From assembly GCF_030272615.1 (NCBI RefSeq), contig NC_081414.1, forward strand, positions 907,933,009-907,997,008: a stretch of 64,000 nucleotides of DNA, read 5' to 3'. A program made the position numbers and the translations under genes. Under the pieces are notes generated by a model. The model was not told the DNA's origin, made no database searches, and was given only the letters and a program-made list of their open reading frames with translations. This DNA comes from Cryptomeria japonica. Lineage: Eukaryota > Streptophyta > Pinopsida > Cupressales > Cupressaceae. The number at the start of each line of letters is the position of its first letter. Position 1 is the stretch's first letter. Below, one piece after another: positions 21,657-34,134 of the stretch.

Positions 21657-24600
21657 ATGGGAACTAACACAACTAATCCACCGACAACTATTTTTAGAAC
21701 ATAAATCCCTAAGCTTGATGGAACAAATTATGGGATATGGAAAATTCAAATGGAGACTCATCTTAGATGTCTTGGCAAGGATATTTGGGAGATCATTGAG
21801 AAAGGATACACACCTTATGATCCGACATCTAGAAATCATGCTCCTGCAGACTTGGATAAGAATATTGAAAATGATTGCAAAGCTAGAGAAGCCTTCCTGT
21901 GTGCACTTACTGATCAGTAGATTATGGGATTGACTAAAAAATCATCGGTTTAGGTTTTGTGGGACATATTGCAAACTGTGAATGAAGGTGATCCTACTAT
22001 CAAAACTGCTAAACTTGATGGTTACTGAGTAAGGTATGAAAACATGAAAATGAAAGATAATGAAATAATTGTTGTGTTTATGGAAAGAGTAAATGAGATT
22101 GCTATGGGAATTCAATGTTGTGGAGGATTTCTAAGTGAAGATGAAATAGTTTCCAAAGTCTTGAGAGACCTTCCATCACCTTACAAGATAAAGGAAACTT
22201 CTATTAATGAATTAAGAGTAGTGGCAAACACCTCAGTCAACAAAGATATTCTGATTGGGAAATTATCTTCTTTTGAGCTTGAAGAATTTGGATGTTCTGG
22301 AGCTGTAAAATATGAACCTGCTTTTCATGCATCATCACTACCAGAAAAAGTGACTGGAAAGCCCTATATTCAAAATAATTGGAAGACATGAGGAAAGAAG
22401 ATGAAGAGCTTGAGCAACTTGAAGCCTTATTTGCTAGAAGAGAACCTAACGGACCAACTGGAAGTAAGTATGAAGGAAAAGCACTTTTTAAATGTTTTTC
22501 ATGTAATAAGATTGGTCATTTTGCATCTATATGTCCTGAAAGGAATGTAAGGTTTGAGGAAAGAGTTAAAAAATCTTTTAAGCCTAACCCAAACAGATAC
22601 AGATTCAAGAAAAGTAAACAATGTTACATAGAAGACGAGGAAGGAGTAACTGATGACTCTGGAGATGAATTGACAAAAGACTCTACTAGTGGATCTAGCA
22701 ATGGTAAGGAATGGGTCTTTTATGCTTTGAAGGAAGATGAACTAGAACTGGCTATCAAAAATGATGAAAAGGCCCTGGCAGCAAAAGTTCAAGATAAAGA
22801 TGAATGGGTAATTGATAGTAGATGCTCACACTATATGACTGGAGATAAAGGGAAATTTCTATCCCTGGAAGAATATAATGGCAATCAAGTTAGATTTGGA
22901 GATGGCAAGGCATGTATGATCAAAGGTAGAGGTATTATTTCTTTGGATGAGAAGCATAATATTGATAATGTCTATTATTTAGAAGGTTTGAAGCATAATC
23001 GTTTGAGTGTTGGACAATTAGTTGATGAGGGTTTTCAACTTCAATTTAAAGATAGAAAATGCAAAATCATTAAGAAAATTGGTTTGGAAATTGCAACCGG
23101 TATTCAGACAGGAAGTAATATCTTTCACTTGAACACTGGTAATAAGACATGTTTGATTTCTCATATTGATGAGAGTTGGCTATGACATAAGAGGTTGTGT
23201 CATGTTAATTTTGATTGTATTGTTAAGATCAGTTCATCTAAGGCAGTTAGAGATATACCTAAGATTATGAAGCCTCATAATTCAGTATGTAAGGAATGTC
23301 ACTTGGGTAAGTAAGTCAGAATTTATTTTAAGAGAATACATGATAAATCTAATGATATAATTGATTTGACTCACACTGACTTATGTGGTCCAGCAAGGAC
23401 TAGAAGCTTTTAAGGTGATAAGTATTTCATGTTGATTATTGATGACTATTCTAGAATGATGTGGGTTACTTTTTTGTGGGAGAAATCTGAAGCCTTTGAG
23501 AAATTCATGATCTTTAAAGTGAAGGTTCAAACAGAAACTGGATTGAAAATCAAAAGTCTAAGATCAGATCATAGTGGTGAATTCACTTCTCATAAATTTA
23601 ACAGTTATTGTGAGACAAATGGAATCAAAAGACAACTATTTGCACCTAGGACTCCTCAGCAAAATGGAGTAGTTGAAAGAAAGAACAAAACCATTTTGGA
23701 TGTAGCTAGATCTATGATGACAGAAGCCAAATTACCTCATATCTACTGGAGAGAAGTAGCGAGTACAATAGTCTACACATTCAACAGAGTTCACATCAAA
23801 GGTGAAACCAAGCAAAGCATATAGATGTTATAACAAAAGATTTCAGAAAATTGTGGAAAGTGCTAATGTGAAAGTGGATGAACAATAAATAAATCATTCT
23901 ATATCATATGATAGGAAATCAGCAATAGAAATGACCATAACTGAGTCGACAATGTCTCAACCGATACAGGAAGCTAAGATAGTTACACCAGCACAATCAG
24001 AAAATTCAACTATGCTTGATGATGAGAGCAGTGAACCTGAAGTTTAAAAGACACCAAGGTATGTAAGATTAATTCACTCTGAAGATCAAATTATTGGAGA
24101 TATAAACAAGGGAGTTATGACAAGAAGAAACCTAGCAAATGAAGAGGTATGTCTTATTTCTCAAATTGAATCGGCAACTATTATTGAACCTTGTAAGGAT
24201 AAACATTGGTTAAAGGCTATGGAAGATGAATTAGATCAAATAGAGAAGAATGAAACTTGGTCTTTAGTTTCTTAGCCTAAAAATAAGAATGTAATTGGAC
24301 CTAAATGGTTTTTTAGGAATAAACTGAATGAGGATGGTCAAGTTATAAGGAAGAAGGCTAGATTGGTTTGTAAAGGATATTCTCAAATGGAAGGAATTGA
24401 TTATGGTGATACATTTGCACCTGTAGCTAGAATTGAAGTTGTTAGACTATTTCTTCCCTATACAGCATATAAAAACTATAAGGTTAATCAAATGGATGTC
24501 AAATGTGCATTTTTTAATGGTGAGCTTGAGGAAGAAGTTTACATTGAGCAACCTAATGGATTTTCATTGACAAATGATAAAGATATGGTTTGCATATTGA

Positions 24601-25728
24601 AGAAATCTTTATATGGATTGAAATAGGCTCTTAGAGCTTGGTATGCAAGGTTGGATAAATATCTTTTGAATCTTGGTTTTACTAAAGGCAATGTTGATAG
24701 TAATCTATATTATAAGATCACTGATAATGATATTCTGATTATTGAAGTTTTTGTTGATGATATCATTTTTGGAGGACAAGATAAACTGTGCAGGGAATTT
24801 GCTAACAACATGAATAATGAATTTGAAATGTCCATGATTGGTGAGATGAAATTTTTCTTAGGTTTGCAGATTACTCAAACTGACAATAGAATTTTTATCT
24901 GTCAAACTAAGTATCTAAAGGAATTGTTGAAAATTTTTGGTATGGAGAATTCCAAACCGATAAGTATTCCTATGGATACAAGTGAGAAATTATCTATCAA
25001 GGAAACTTCTACACCGGTAAATCCAACAAACTTCTACACCGGTAAATCCGACAAGTTATAAATCTATGATTGGTGGTCTGTTATATCTAACTCAGACTAG
25101 ACCTGATATTATGAAAGTGGTAAGTATTATTTCAAAATATGAAAGTAATCCTAAAGAAAATCATGAATGTGCAATAAAGAGGATATTTCGGTATTTGCAA
25201 GGAATAACAAAATATGGTTTATGGTATTTCAGAAATGATGATTTCACTTTATATGCATATACTGACTCAGATTGGGTAGGTGATACTAATGACCAGAAGA
25301 GAACTTCTAGTGGATCTTTCTTTCTTGGAAAGAAACTGGTTTCATGGATAAGAAAAAAATAGTCATGCATTTCTTTATCTACTGCAGAAGCTGAGTATGT
25401 TGCAACAACAACTAATTGCACTCAAGTTTTGTGGATGAAGCAAATGTTGAAGGATATCAAGGTAAATTGTAGTGAGTTGGTAGTTATCTACTGTGATAAC
25501 TTTACAGCTATTGACATGTCTAATAATCTAGTATTTCACTCTAAGACTAAGCATATTTCAATAAAGTATAACTTTATGAAGGACAAGGTTGAATCAAAGG
25601 AAGTAAAATTGGTTTATGTGAACACTAAAGAACAAATTGCAAACATATTCACTAAACTATTGTCTAAGGAATCATTTGAGTATTTGAGAGATAGGTTAGG
25701 GGTTTCTGACCCTCTGAGAGAGACTTGA
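21657..25728 (+). pseudogene. Copia A gag-pol polyprotein remnant (SIRE-like)
   Basis: From ATG 21657 the order is Gag (IPKLDGTNYGIWKIQMETH, then FMERVNEIAMG), zinc knuckle CFSCNKIGHFASIC (about 22492-22533), protease region WVIDSRCSHYMTGD (about 22806) in which the catalytic D-S/T-G triplet reads D-S-R, integrase (HKRLCHVNF; HTDLCG near 23372; LRSDHSGEF; PQQNGVVERKN), reverse transcriptase (24230-24860; YQMDVK-like [21 protein letters not shown] near 24755) and RNase H (25250-25728; SDWVGD, WMKQMLKDI, FTKLLSKE). About ten stops, a deletion of about 160 bases at 23813 in the integrase C-terminal part (compare 14113-14275 in E1), and a 25-bp duplication at 25003 disable it. Confidence 0.93.
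25003..25052 (+). repeat. 25-bp tandem duplication causing a frameshift in A
   Basis: Two copies of a 25-base unit (AAACTTCTACACCGGTAAAT plus CCAAC or CCGAC) lie back to back. Twenty-five is not a multiple of three, so the reading frame changes here and resumes in another frame at 25066. This is a recent-looking slippage event in the reverse transcriptase to RNase H connection. Confidence 0.92.
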
Positions 25729-26049
25729 TTGATGAATTTTTTCATTGATCCGACATGTATTATTAGAGACATTATTCATTCTGACACTGATGAGTGGTGC
25801 TACTACTCAGGGGGAGTAATCAGCTTTGAGATTCAGAAGTTTATATAATTACTTTGATATTTTTGTCAGATTTTTGGCATTGATGTCAAAAGGGGAGTGA
25901 TAGTAATGTGAAAAATCATTTCGAACCTTACAGAGATATCATTCATAGGGGGAGAGCTATTGATTGTTGGTTGTCTTCCATAAGGGGAGACCTATTTGGC
26001 ATCTCTTGGTACTTAGATATTTTTCACATCTAGTGTTGCCATCAATGCC
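25729..26049 (+). other. A 3' untranslated spacer
   Basis: Non-coding, with several purine runs of the form AGGGGGAG (about 25810, 25885, 25957, 25984) before the true polypurine tract, similar to E1 and C. No open frame of note. Confidence 0.7.
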
Positions 26050-26061
26050 AAAGGGAGAGAT
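26050..26061 (+). other. Polypurine tract of copia A
   Basis: AAAGGGAGAGAT directly before the TG of the 3' LTR. Confidence 0.88.
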
Positions 26062-26222
26062 TGTTGGCATTATGGATGAATTGATTATGTGTTGCATTGA
26101 TGTTTTGTCATTGATGTCAACACTAGCTATTATGGATGGTTTTCGTTAGACAAGGTACCGATAGAAGATCTAGTGTTACCGATAGAAGAGATTGTCTGTT
26201 GACACTTCCAACTTGTTTGGAT
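26062..26222 (+). repeat. 3' LTR of copia A, first 161 bases
   Basis: It matches the start of the 5' LTR (TGTTGGCATTATGG..GACACTTCC..TTTGGAT) and stops at 26222, where a reverse B LTR begins. The last five bases TGGAT are the target duplication made by B. The remaining LTR is at 34135-35255 in opposite orientation: 161 + 1121 - 5 = 1277, exactly the 5' LTR length. Confidence 0.93.
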
Positions 26223-26863
26223 TTTGAGATTTTGTGAGAAGTGAGAATCAAGCCAAGATCTAATGCCGGTCATAGATCACATGCAACTCCTCACACAATG
26301 GATGATCGAAGATCAAAATAGTTGAATGAAGATAATTTCAATATGAGAGAGAAATAGAGACAAAGAGGAGAATTTGGAGAAGACTCTCACCGAGCTATCA
26401 CTCCACTAACTTAACTAGTGAAGGTGAGAGTATAGTGCTTATTGTATAGAAAAATATAATCATATACATCCAAGGGGTGCATTAACTCCTATTCCCCATA
26501 AAAAGTGGGAGGTTTTACCTTCTTGGTAAATGCCAAAACATGTGGCATAACCTCCTTACATGAAGACAAAAAAGGAGTTGAGAAAGTTGGCACATAAGGC
26601 AAAAAGAGGGTGTGAAACCCAACTACCCCATAACCCACTTAGGAAATGACAAAATAGTGGTTATGAGAGGTGGCACAACAAGCCAAAAGAGGGTGTGTAA
26701 CTCAACTACCCATGTGAGGTGGAGAGTTACACATGTAGCTGAAGTATTTAGCCACATGTCCTCATATAAACCACTCCTATTAACCTAAGCAAGCTTAAAT
26801 AATATATATGTAGGAAAAATAAATACCCCCTAACATAAGGAAAATAAAAAACCTACACTAACA
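26223..26863 (-). repeat. 3' LTR of copia B
   Basis: 641 bases matching the 5' LTR at 35256-35895 in reverse. On the minus strand it begins TGTTAGTGTAGG, just after a G-run polypurine tract (AAGGGGGG, plus-strand 26864-26872). It carries the conserved 'ttaatgcaccccttgg' and 'tcatgtaaggaggttatgcc' phrases and ends near TCTCAAA. The flank TGGAT at 26218-26222 pairs with ATCCA at 35251-35255. Confidence 0.93.
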
Positions 26864-27222
26864 ACCCCCCTTAAGAGTAGCTTAGGTGGGTGAAAATATG
26901 GGTCCCCACAAATGAAACCATGTTAGGTACCCATGTACATAGATAGCCCCCCCAAAAGAAGAAGCCCCCAATAAGAGGAATAGCCCCCCCCCAAAATAAG
27001 GAGAGAAAGAAAGAAAGAAAGAAGGACTAAGAAGTCCCTCCTAAAGTAGACACCTGTTGTATCCTTAGTAGAGATCGCAAATGAATGAACTTGCTTTTGG
27101 TGAAGGGTTTGGTGAAGATGTCCGCAGTTTACTCCATTGTAGAACAATACTTAAGATCAATGATGCCTCCCGAATGAGCTCCCAAATATAGTGCATTTGA
27201 CCTCTTCGCGTGGCATGCTTTC
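26864..27222 (-). pseudogene. Copia B RNase H C-terminus, truncated
   Basis: On the minus strand a segment like the RNase H tail (HYIWELIREAS, one frameshift, then TADIFTKPFTKSKF) is followed by a short spacer and the polypurine tract. The TADIFTKPF motif is the typical C-terminal end of copia pol. Upstream coding stops near 27222, where gypsy-like D gag sequence begins. The integrase half of the same element is at 47376-48387; the reverse transcriptase is missing. The plus-strand 27000-27025 GAAA microsatellite lies in this spacer. Confidence 0.8.
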
Positions 27223-27441
27223 ATGCCTAGGACCTCTACCACGCCTGGGAGCTTGTTGCGTAGTCGGAGGCATCCTTATGAAAAATAAAATAAAATGAAT
27301 AAAATAAATAATTTTTTTTTTGGAGAAAAATTTAACTAATTAAAAATAAATATAATAAATAAAATTAAATAATTAACTAATTAAAGCGAAACGTAATGGA
27401 GAAAGGTTCTTGGTGTTGGAAACCTTGCTCTGATACCAAAA
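27223..27441 (-). pseudogene. Element D leader and gag start (gypsy-like)
   Basis: Reading the minus strand from the LTR: primer site TGGTATCAGAGC (27438-27427), an AT-rich leader, then ATG near 27273 giving MPPTTQQAPRRGRGPRH, an Arg/Pro-rich start like that of plant gypsy (chromovirus) Gag. It ends at the junction near 27222. The lineage is an inference from this short segment, the primer site and the very long LTR. Confidence 0.55.
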
Positions 27442-30400
27442 TGTCATGCCCAAACTTTTGGGCACAAACGGAATAATTTTTTTTTTTAAACATAACCTAA
27501 TGAAGCTAAGTTTATTAAAATAACGTAGTATCAAGTCTTGTCTTAACTACGTTTGCATTCTTGTTCAACTAAAGTTAATTTAAACCACTATGTTGAGTAA
27601 GCAGGATAATCTAATTTACATGCATAAAATTAACTCTCCAAAGAATTTATTATTATCTCATCAATTAATAAATAATAAAATGATTCAAGCAAAAACCCCT
27701 AATTTAGTTGACAAGAGATATTATTACTCTCAATTAATCTTTTTAATTACAGTAGGAATTAATTAAATTAACTCTAGCAATTGGATTTTTAAAACCCATG
27801 AATTATTTTAACAATAATTATAAAGTGTCTAAAATTTGACTAAAGGGCTAAATAACTCCATAATAAAATTTACCCTATAGAGTTTAATCTCGGCAAGCCT
27901 AAAATTTAGGTGAACTAAAAAATAATCCCTTATGGCCAAAATAACTTACGAAGTCATTATAAATTTCCTAAAAGATTTACTCCAAAATAAATTTACAATT
28001 TTAAACATCATATTTAAATGTTTATATAACATATATACAAAATATGAATGTTTAATTAAAATAATTAAACTCAAGTTAAATTTATACATTCATAATTTGA
28101 ACTATATATATATATACATATACATTAAACACATATATATTTGTATATGTCGATATTTATTTTCTAACCAAACTTTATTATAAAAATATCCATGTAACTT
28201 AATTAAAAATATTATAAAATGTCCTTCCAAACCATTATTTTCTTTACAATTTCAAAACTACCCTAACTCGAACCGGGTTAGGGTTTTACATTTTTGTGCA
28301 GGGCCGAAGTGGGAGACTGGGTGGAGGATTTTTAGAGAGGCCGCAAGGTTTAATGGAGGTGTGGTCAGGGGAGGTCATGGGGGGCTCCCCGCAGGGACGG
28401 CCGCAACCATGCCTGCGGGTCACGACCCACAGAGGCGGCCTTGGCTACCGCTGTGGGACGCAGCCCACAGTCTGGCTACGCTACCACTGTGGGGCACCAC
28501 CCACAAGGGGGTCTGAAGCCTCCTTGACTGTGGGTTGCGGCCCATAGAGGCGGCTATGGCTACCACTGGGGGTCACCGCCCATAGAGCGGGGGGGCCGAG
28601 GCTCCCCGAAAAACCAATGTCATGTTTTTTATATATATATTTTTTTAAATAAATATATATATATATATATATATAATTTGAAGCTTTTTTCTTTGCTTCC
28701 TAAAATTATGCAAAAATTAATCAAGTATGGACATCATGGAAATAGGGCAACTTTTTTTTTTCTTTCATTTTATTTACTTTAAACAAACTGTTTATATATA
28801 TATTTTTTTCTTTTTAAAAAAAGTCACATAAAGCAGATTTTCAAACTAACATACTTAAATAAAGCATTTATTTTTCCATTGACAATCTAGTTGCTAATTT
28901 TAGAGATGGATTACTAACTCTAGATTTATTTACTACAATTAAATAAAGTGACATAATTAAATAAATTTTAACAACAACTATAATAAACTATAAATCTTTT
29001 TAAATAATCCTTAGAGATGGACAAATTAAATCTTTTTAACGATAATTTGTAAAAGGGTATAGATATGCTTACTTTTCTCTCATTTCCATTATTTCAATAT
29101 GCATAATGAAATAAATTGAACTTTTATTTTCGGAAATAACATGCATACAACAACTATTATTTCAATAACTATAGAAACTTAATCCAAAAATAAACATTTC
29201 ATTTTTGCAATAATAGCTTAATAGAATAATACATTTCTTTAATAAATATTTAGAATACAATGTAGTCAACATTACAAATGGGTGAGATACCCCAAATAGT
29301 CTCTCATTTCTATTAAATGAGGACTTTAATTAAAATGAATACATTTCTTTTTCAAAATAAATACAACATATAGCTTTCCTTTTTCATTGCTGCAACTAAA
29401 ATATAAAATATCCCATTCCCTAATCTTTTTCTACAAATCAAGTAAATCCAGCAACTCCTAGCTTGTCTTTTTCTTTTCTTTCCAAGCAATCCTACAAATA
29501 AATCATAAGGCTTTAACCATGGAGTTCTCACCTCCCAACCTAGGCTTTCTAGAAGCCACCCTCGAGCTTGGAGAATCAAGCCCTAAACAGGTTACACACA
29601 TGAAAACACAACAAGAAAGGAAAAAAAAAACACACAACACTTTCCCAACCAAGGCTACACTTCATCACAAAATGTGATGTTTTTACATGGGTGGTGGTGG
29701 ACCAAATACCCTAAGGAGACTACAAGAATGGTAGATCACAAAGCCACCTCATGGAAAATAGAGATATATCATAAGTTCATTAACCTCGCATCCTTATGCC
29801 CCCCAAGGCATTCATGCCATACTTTCCCTCCTTATGACCCCCAAATGCATAAACTGGGCCATGCAACAAGGGTCACATATAAACCCCTTGAGATCACTCT
29901 CATAATGAGAGTCTCTCACTCGAGGGATGTCAAACTCCTACCACCCGCAAGTCCATCCTACTCTCCCAAGAGTAGAAGGCCTTGGTTACTCCCAAATCAT
30001 AGGAAATGCATAAAAGAATAAAAGATAGGTTGCATAATAATTTTCACAAAAGAAAATACCAGAAAACAACTTTTACATACAAACAATCTTTCCAACATAA
30101 ACATGTAACGTAAAAAGAAACAAAAGGAGAAGATGAACCAACCTTCAATCTGCCCAAAGGTTTGCTAGAACTAGTTTGAGGATGAGCAACCCAATTCCAC
30201 AAATCCTTTCTTCTACACTTGACCAAAATTCTATCCCAAAACTCTTCTTTTCAAAATTGCATGATCTCCAAAAATGGAGAGTGGATGATTACCCACAAAA
30301 TCTCTAATCCTTTCCTAAAAAGACCTCAGTGAGATTTCTCAGAGGTTTCTAAAACTAAAAAAGGAAAAAGTAAGAGAAAGTGGGAAAAAGGATCTTACAT

Positions 30401-31438
30401 CAAAAAGGAAGGTTATCTAACCTAGATGGCACCTTCTAATTTCAATTTTCGCTCACCTTAGGAAACCCACTTTTTGAGGTGACTAAACAGTCACATGGGA
30501 GTAGACACTTGCCTAAAAATACTCCTAAACCATAGGTATACCTTTTGGACTTTAGGAAACACCTTTAAACTACCCCTAGGAGTCCATTTGACCCCTTATA
30601 AACCCATCTGAAGTTAACTTTCGGGTCAAACCTAAGTTGACCACTCCAAATACTCTCTACCCAAGGAAAATTTGGAACCACATTCAAATGTTTGAAAAAG
30701 ATATGGTTGAAATAACTCCCTCCAAGAGACAAGTCAAAAATCAAGACATAAATCAACACGTGTCAAGTGACACCATAAACTACATTACAAAATTACACAT
30801 GAAATTTGTCTCTTGTTGGATTTACACAAATTAATAAATTTAATTTAACACACATGCAACATTTACTTTCATAAATTAAATATGATACATACGGGGTGTT
30901 GTCTCTCCAAATAGACAACCCCTGGTTTTACGAACGTACATAGGTCTAGGTTTGGTTTTCCATAATGTTTCCATGGTCACATGGATAATTTTCCTGCGCA
31001 TCTCAATTACACATTACTAATTCCAAATAACCTCATATAGAATTAAACACATGAATAAGAATACACATCAAACAGTCTGCATACAAATGATATTAAACAA
31101 ATCAATATATCTTATATCCAAATAAATCCACATAAGTAATTATCATAATCCTCATAATTTTGCTCCATTCATAAAACATGCATCCTATTTCTATCATCAT
31201 AGTAAAGTCCTGCAAATCCAATAATGACATACATCATCCCAAATTTATCCTATTCTAGAATGATATAGAGTTCTATATCTATAATGCATAGAAATGAAGC
31301 ATCAATATATATCAATGTTATCCAAATCATGGAATCATATAAGTTCTAAATCCATAATGCATAAAAATAAAGCATTCATAATAGTCTCAACATGAAAAAT
31401 CACTGAAATGCTAGGATGAGTCGGGGTAGGGCCTGACA
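27442..31438 (-). repeat. Long (4.0 kb) LTR of element D
   Basis: It begins TGTCATGCCC beside the primer site and ends GGGCCTGACA at 31438, so the ends form near-perfect inverted repeats (TGTCATGCCC / TGTCAGGCCC). That gives a 3997-base LTR, in the size range known for Tekay/Del chromoviruses. There is no convincing coding sequence inside. It holds AT microsatellites (28100-28150, 28630-28672), a GC-rich palindrome array (28413-28602) and an A/T-rich remainder. Beyond 31438 lies an E-family LTR fragment. The second LTR is not in the window, so the length rests on the TG..CA termini alone. Confidence 0.7.
28413..28602. repeat. GC-rich array of five 20-bp palindromes, ~38-bp period
   Basis: Imperfect palindromes of the form CTGTGGGNCGCGNCCCACAG start at 28413, 28451, 28487, 28528 and 28566. 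The spacers resemble AGGCGGCTATGGCTACCA. Each can form a stem with a 4-6 base loop. The array forms a GC island inside an AT-rich LTR. Confidence 0.88.
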
Positions 31439-32133
31439 ATGAAATTTTTTGGTTACTTGATTTAGGTCCATGCTATGTAATGTAAATCATAATATTGGTC
31501 CGGTGATACCATGTAATATAATTTTTGTTATTATGGGTTTAGGGTTTTAGGTTTTAGTCGACCTTGTCAATAAGGTTGATGATATGTATTAATCGGTGAC
31601 TTAATCATGTAATTTACATATCGATGGGATAAATGGTTATGTATGCATTATCAAAGGAAGGTTTATGTGAAAACAAGTGATATATCATCCATCAAAGGTT
31701 TTTTCATTGTAGGGTAGACATATGTGCTTACCTGGAATTGTATCAAGCATTAGGAGATGCTACTTTCATAGTTCATTATTTTTGGATTGCAGTCTGATGT
31801 TTTGTAAGTCAGTGAGACTTTTTTTTGTGATGAGCAGTGAGATCTAGGCAGTTGGCCTGATTTTAAGTGAAATCCCCATTGTAATTTCACATACTATTGC
31901 AGAAGTATTATCTGATTATGGATAAGGTTTCCCACTATGGTTTTTCCCTTTACTGGATTTTCCACTTCAAAATATTGGTGTTGTGTGTATTGTGAATTCA
32001 TGTTCTATCTTTTTTTTTGTTGGTTTCTTTGTGCTTTGGTTCAATGGTTTTGATATGCATTAGTTTAGATTTCTAATGGTAAACTGATTCACCCCCCCTC
32101 TTAGTTTACTCTCGATATCAAATCTATCTAATA
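31439..32133 (+). repeat. E-family LTR fragment, 3' part
   Basis: From 'ttaggtccatgctatg' it follows the E1 LTR (18530-19209): the 'gggtttagggtttta' run, 'gttggcctga', 'gtttcccactatgg', then ACTGATTCACCCCCCCTC and a final CTATCTAATA. Its first half is absent, cut off where the D LTR ends at 31438. Confidence 0.85.
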
Positions 32134-32546
32134 GTTGTTTTGTACTTCAATGGAACTGAACTAGGCATTGAGGAGATGCTATTTCCCAGTTCATAAGTTT
32201 TCGAAGTGATCCGTGATTGTTTGTATAGGCAGTGAGCCTTCCCTGGGCAGTAAGCCTTTTTATTTTGAGTAGTAAGCTCTAGGTAGTGATCCCCAATGCA
32301 TCTGTATTCCCCATTGTAATGATTCTAATAGAGTGTATATATATATATTGTTAGTGCATCCCCACCATGGTCTTTCCCCTAACAAGGTTTCTATGTACAA
32401 AATGTTTGGTGTTATGTGTGTTTATGATGTGTTGTTGATTTATGCTTTTAAGTTTAATTATCAGATTTGAGAATAAGTTCAAGTAGTGTGACTTTTTGTG
32501 ACAACTGATTCACCCTCCCCCCCTCTCAATTGTCTACCCTATCTCC
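32134..32546 (+). repeat. L-family LTR fragment, 3' part
   Basis: It holds 'agcagtgagcc' -type repeats, 'ccccaccatggtctttcccc', the block ACTGATTCACCCTCCCCCCC and an end near CTATCTCCA. It is closest to 3432-3991. It separates the E fragment from the inverted N coding region. Confidence 0.7.
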
Positions 32547-34000
32547 ATCAATGGGATCTGTATATAGGGGGATGAGCATGGAAAGATGGAGGATGGGCTT
32601 TTGGAATATAAGTGCCCAAAATGGATTTAGCATGTGGGAGATATGTGATGGTGGAATTTAGGATATGGGGACCCAAAATGGATTTAAAGGATGAAGGAGG
32701 GAGATGGATGGTTGTTTTGTCTTTATATGATGGAGGAGGGGGGATGGCAATAAATGGTTTGAAGGAATGATGGGGCAATGTGATGGTAGGTTTGGAAACA
32801 CACTTGGATTTTGCGTTAGTTATACCAACATGTTTGGATAAATTTCCTTGGGATATATAACTGAGACCATGAGATTCTGGATGTGCTTTGACATGGATGG
32901 GCTCCAAAGTAATTTTCTCATGTAGGGCTAAGCCTTTTCCTTGATAGTTCATTTTTTTGAGCATTATCTAAAATAGGATACTTGTTCTCTGGGTAATAAG
33001 ATGCAAGTCCTTTATTAGATGGAGAAGGTTGGGTTGTGAACATGAGGTGTTCTTCTGCTGCAAGTAAACCACTATTGATGAATGCAAGTGAACCAAGAAT
33101 ATAGAGTGATGATGATGTGGTGGTTTGGATGGGAGGCAACAAGGGATAAATAAGTGTAGTATATGGGAAATGAGGCTCTTGACTTGAATGAGCGGATGAT
33201 AAGGGCTCTTGAGATGGAGGAGGTGAAATGGAAGGATCTTGATTTGTATCAGTAAATATGTCAACATGATTTGGAATAAGATCTTGGCCTGATGGGATTG
33301 GTGCAAATGGTGATATGGAAGATAAATGGATAGAATCTTTAGATATAATTGATAGAAGGATGGGAGGCTCTTCAACTAGGGTAGATGGAGTGGATGTAAG
33401 GATGGGAGGCTCTTCGACTAGGGTAGATGGAGTGGATTTAAGGATCAAAGGTTCATCAACTGAGGTAGATGGAGTGGATGGAAGGATGGGAGGTTCATTG
33501 GTTGAGTTTAAATGATGGTAGGAAAAGGAGATGGGGATTGTGGTTGTATAATATCAATGGATGAGAGGGTTTTTATGGTGTTAGGAAGTGGGAGAGGAAT
33601 GATAGGTGTGGGAGGTGGAAGGGAAATTGCATCAATGGAGGACGAAATGGAGAGTGGTTGGTTTAGATAAGATGGAGTGGAAGATAGTGGATTAAGGTAG
33701 GATGGGGTGGACGAAGATGTCTTGATGTATGATGGAGTGGAGGATGGTGGGTTGAGATAAGATGGAGGATTAAGATTGGATGAGGCTTGAGGTAGGATGG
33801 AGGATTAGGATTGGATGGATTAAGATAGGATGAAATGGATGGTGGTGGGTTGAGGTAGGATGAAGTGGATGGTGGTGGATTGAGGTAGGATGAAAGATTA
33901 TGATTGGACAAAGGAATGAGAAAGGATGAGGTATTCAGATTATATGGAGGTTTGAGGTAGGATGGAGGATTAGGATTGGATGGAGAATTGAGGTAGGATG
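32547..34000 (-). pseudogene. Element N, part 2: Pro-rich and G-patch-like region
   Basis: On the minus strand this continues the N frame: PSNPNPPSYL-type repeats (34000-33660), a low-complexity Pro/Ser/His-rich section with a degenerate repeat VEEPPIL.STPSTL (33450-33310), then ELSRKRLS and MLKKMNYQGKGLALHEK (near 32964-32910) and a further Pro/His-rich tail ending near 32548. The KMNYQGKGL segment recalls the glycine-rich motif of Tat gypsy polyproteins. Several frameshifts separate the pieces. The orientation is opposite to part 1 at 19210-20127. Confidence 0.55.
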
Positions 34001-34134
34001 TGTTGGCAGTGGGCCAACGTCCCTTGCGGGGATTTGCGACATGGTTTAACAACCTCCTATGGATTCTATAAGTCTAATTGTTTTATCAGGCATTGCTAGG
34101 TTGATCTTTTGGTGCAACGACAAACCTAGCTTGT
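34001..34134 (+). mobile_element. Miniature LTR element O, remainder of second LTR
   Basis: The reverse complement matches LTR 20128-20265: GCACCAAAAGATC, CAATGCCTGATA, GACTTATAGAATCC, GGCCCACTGCCAACA. It is flanked by GGATG (33996-34000), the reverse complement of the left duplication CATCC, and ends with CTTGT (34130-34134), the reverse complement of the ACAAG duplication made by A. Its 134 bases plus the 9 at 20313-20321, less the 5-base duplication, give 138. Confidence 0.88.

Noticed and set aside
28296..28547. Plus-strand 83-residue frame with TTHRGGL-like repeats
   Set aside because: It translates the GC-rich palindrome array inside the D LTR. The 38-bp unit is not a multiple of three, so no protein repeat is kept.
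33315..33515. Plus-strand 66-residue frame with VDGVD repeats
   Set aside because: Antisense of the N coding repeat; the minus strand carries the longer frames and the motif.
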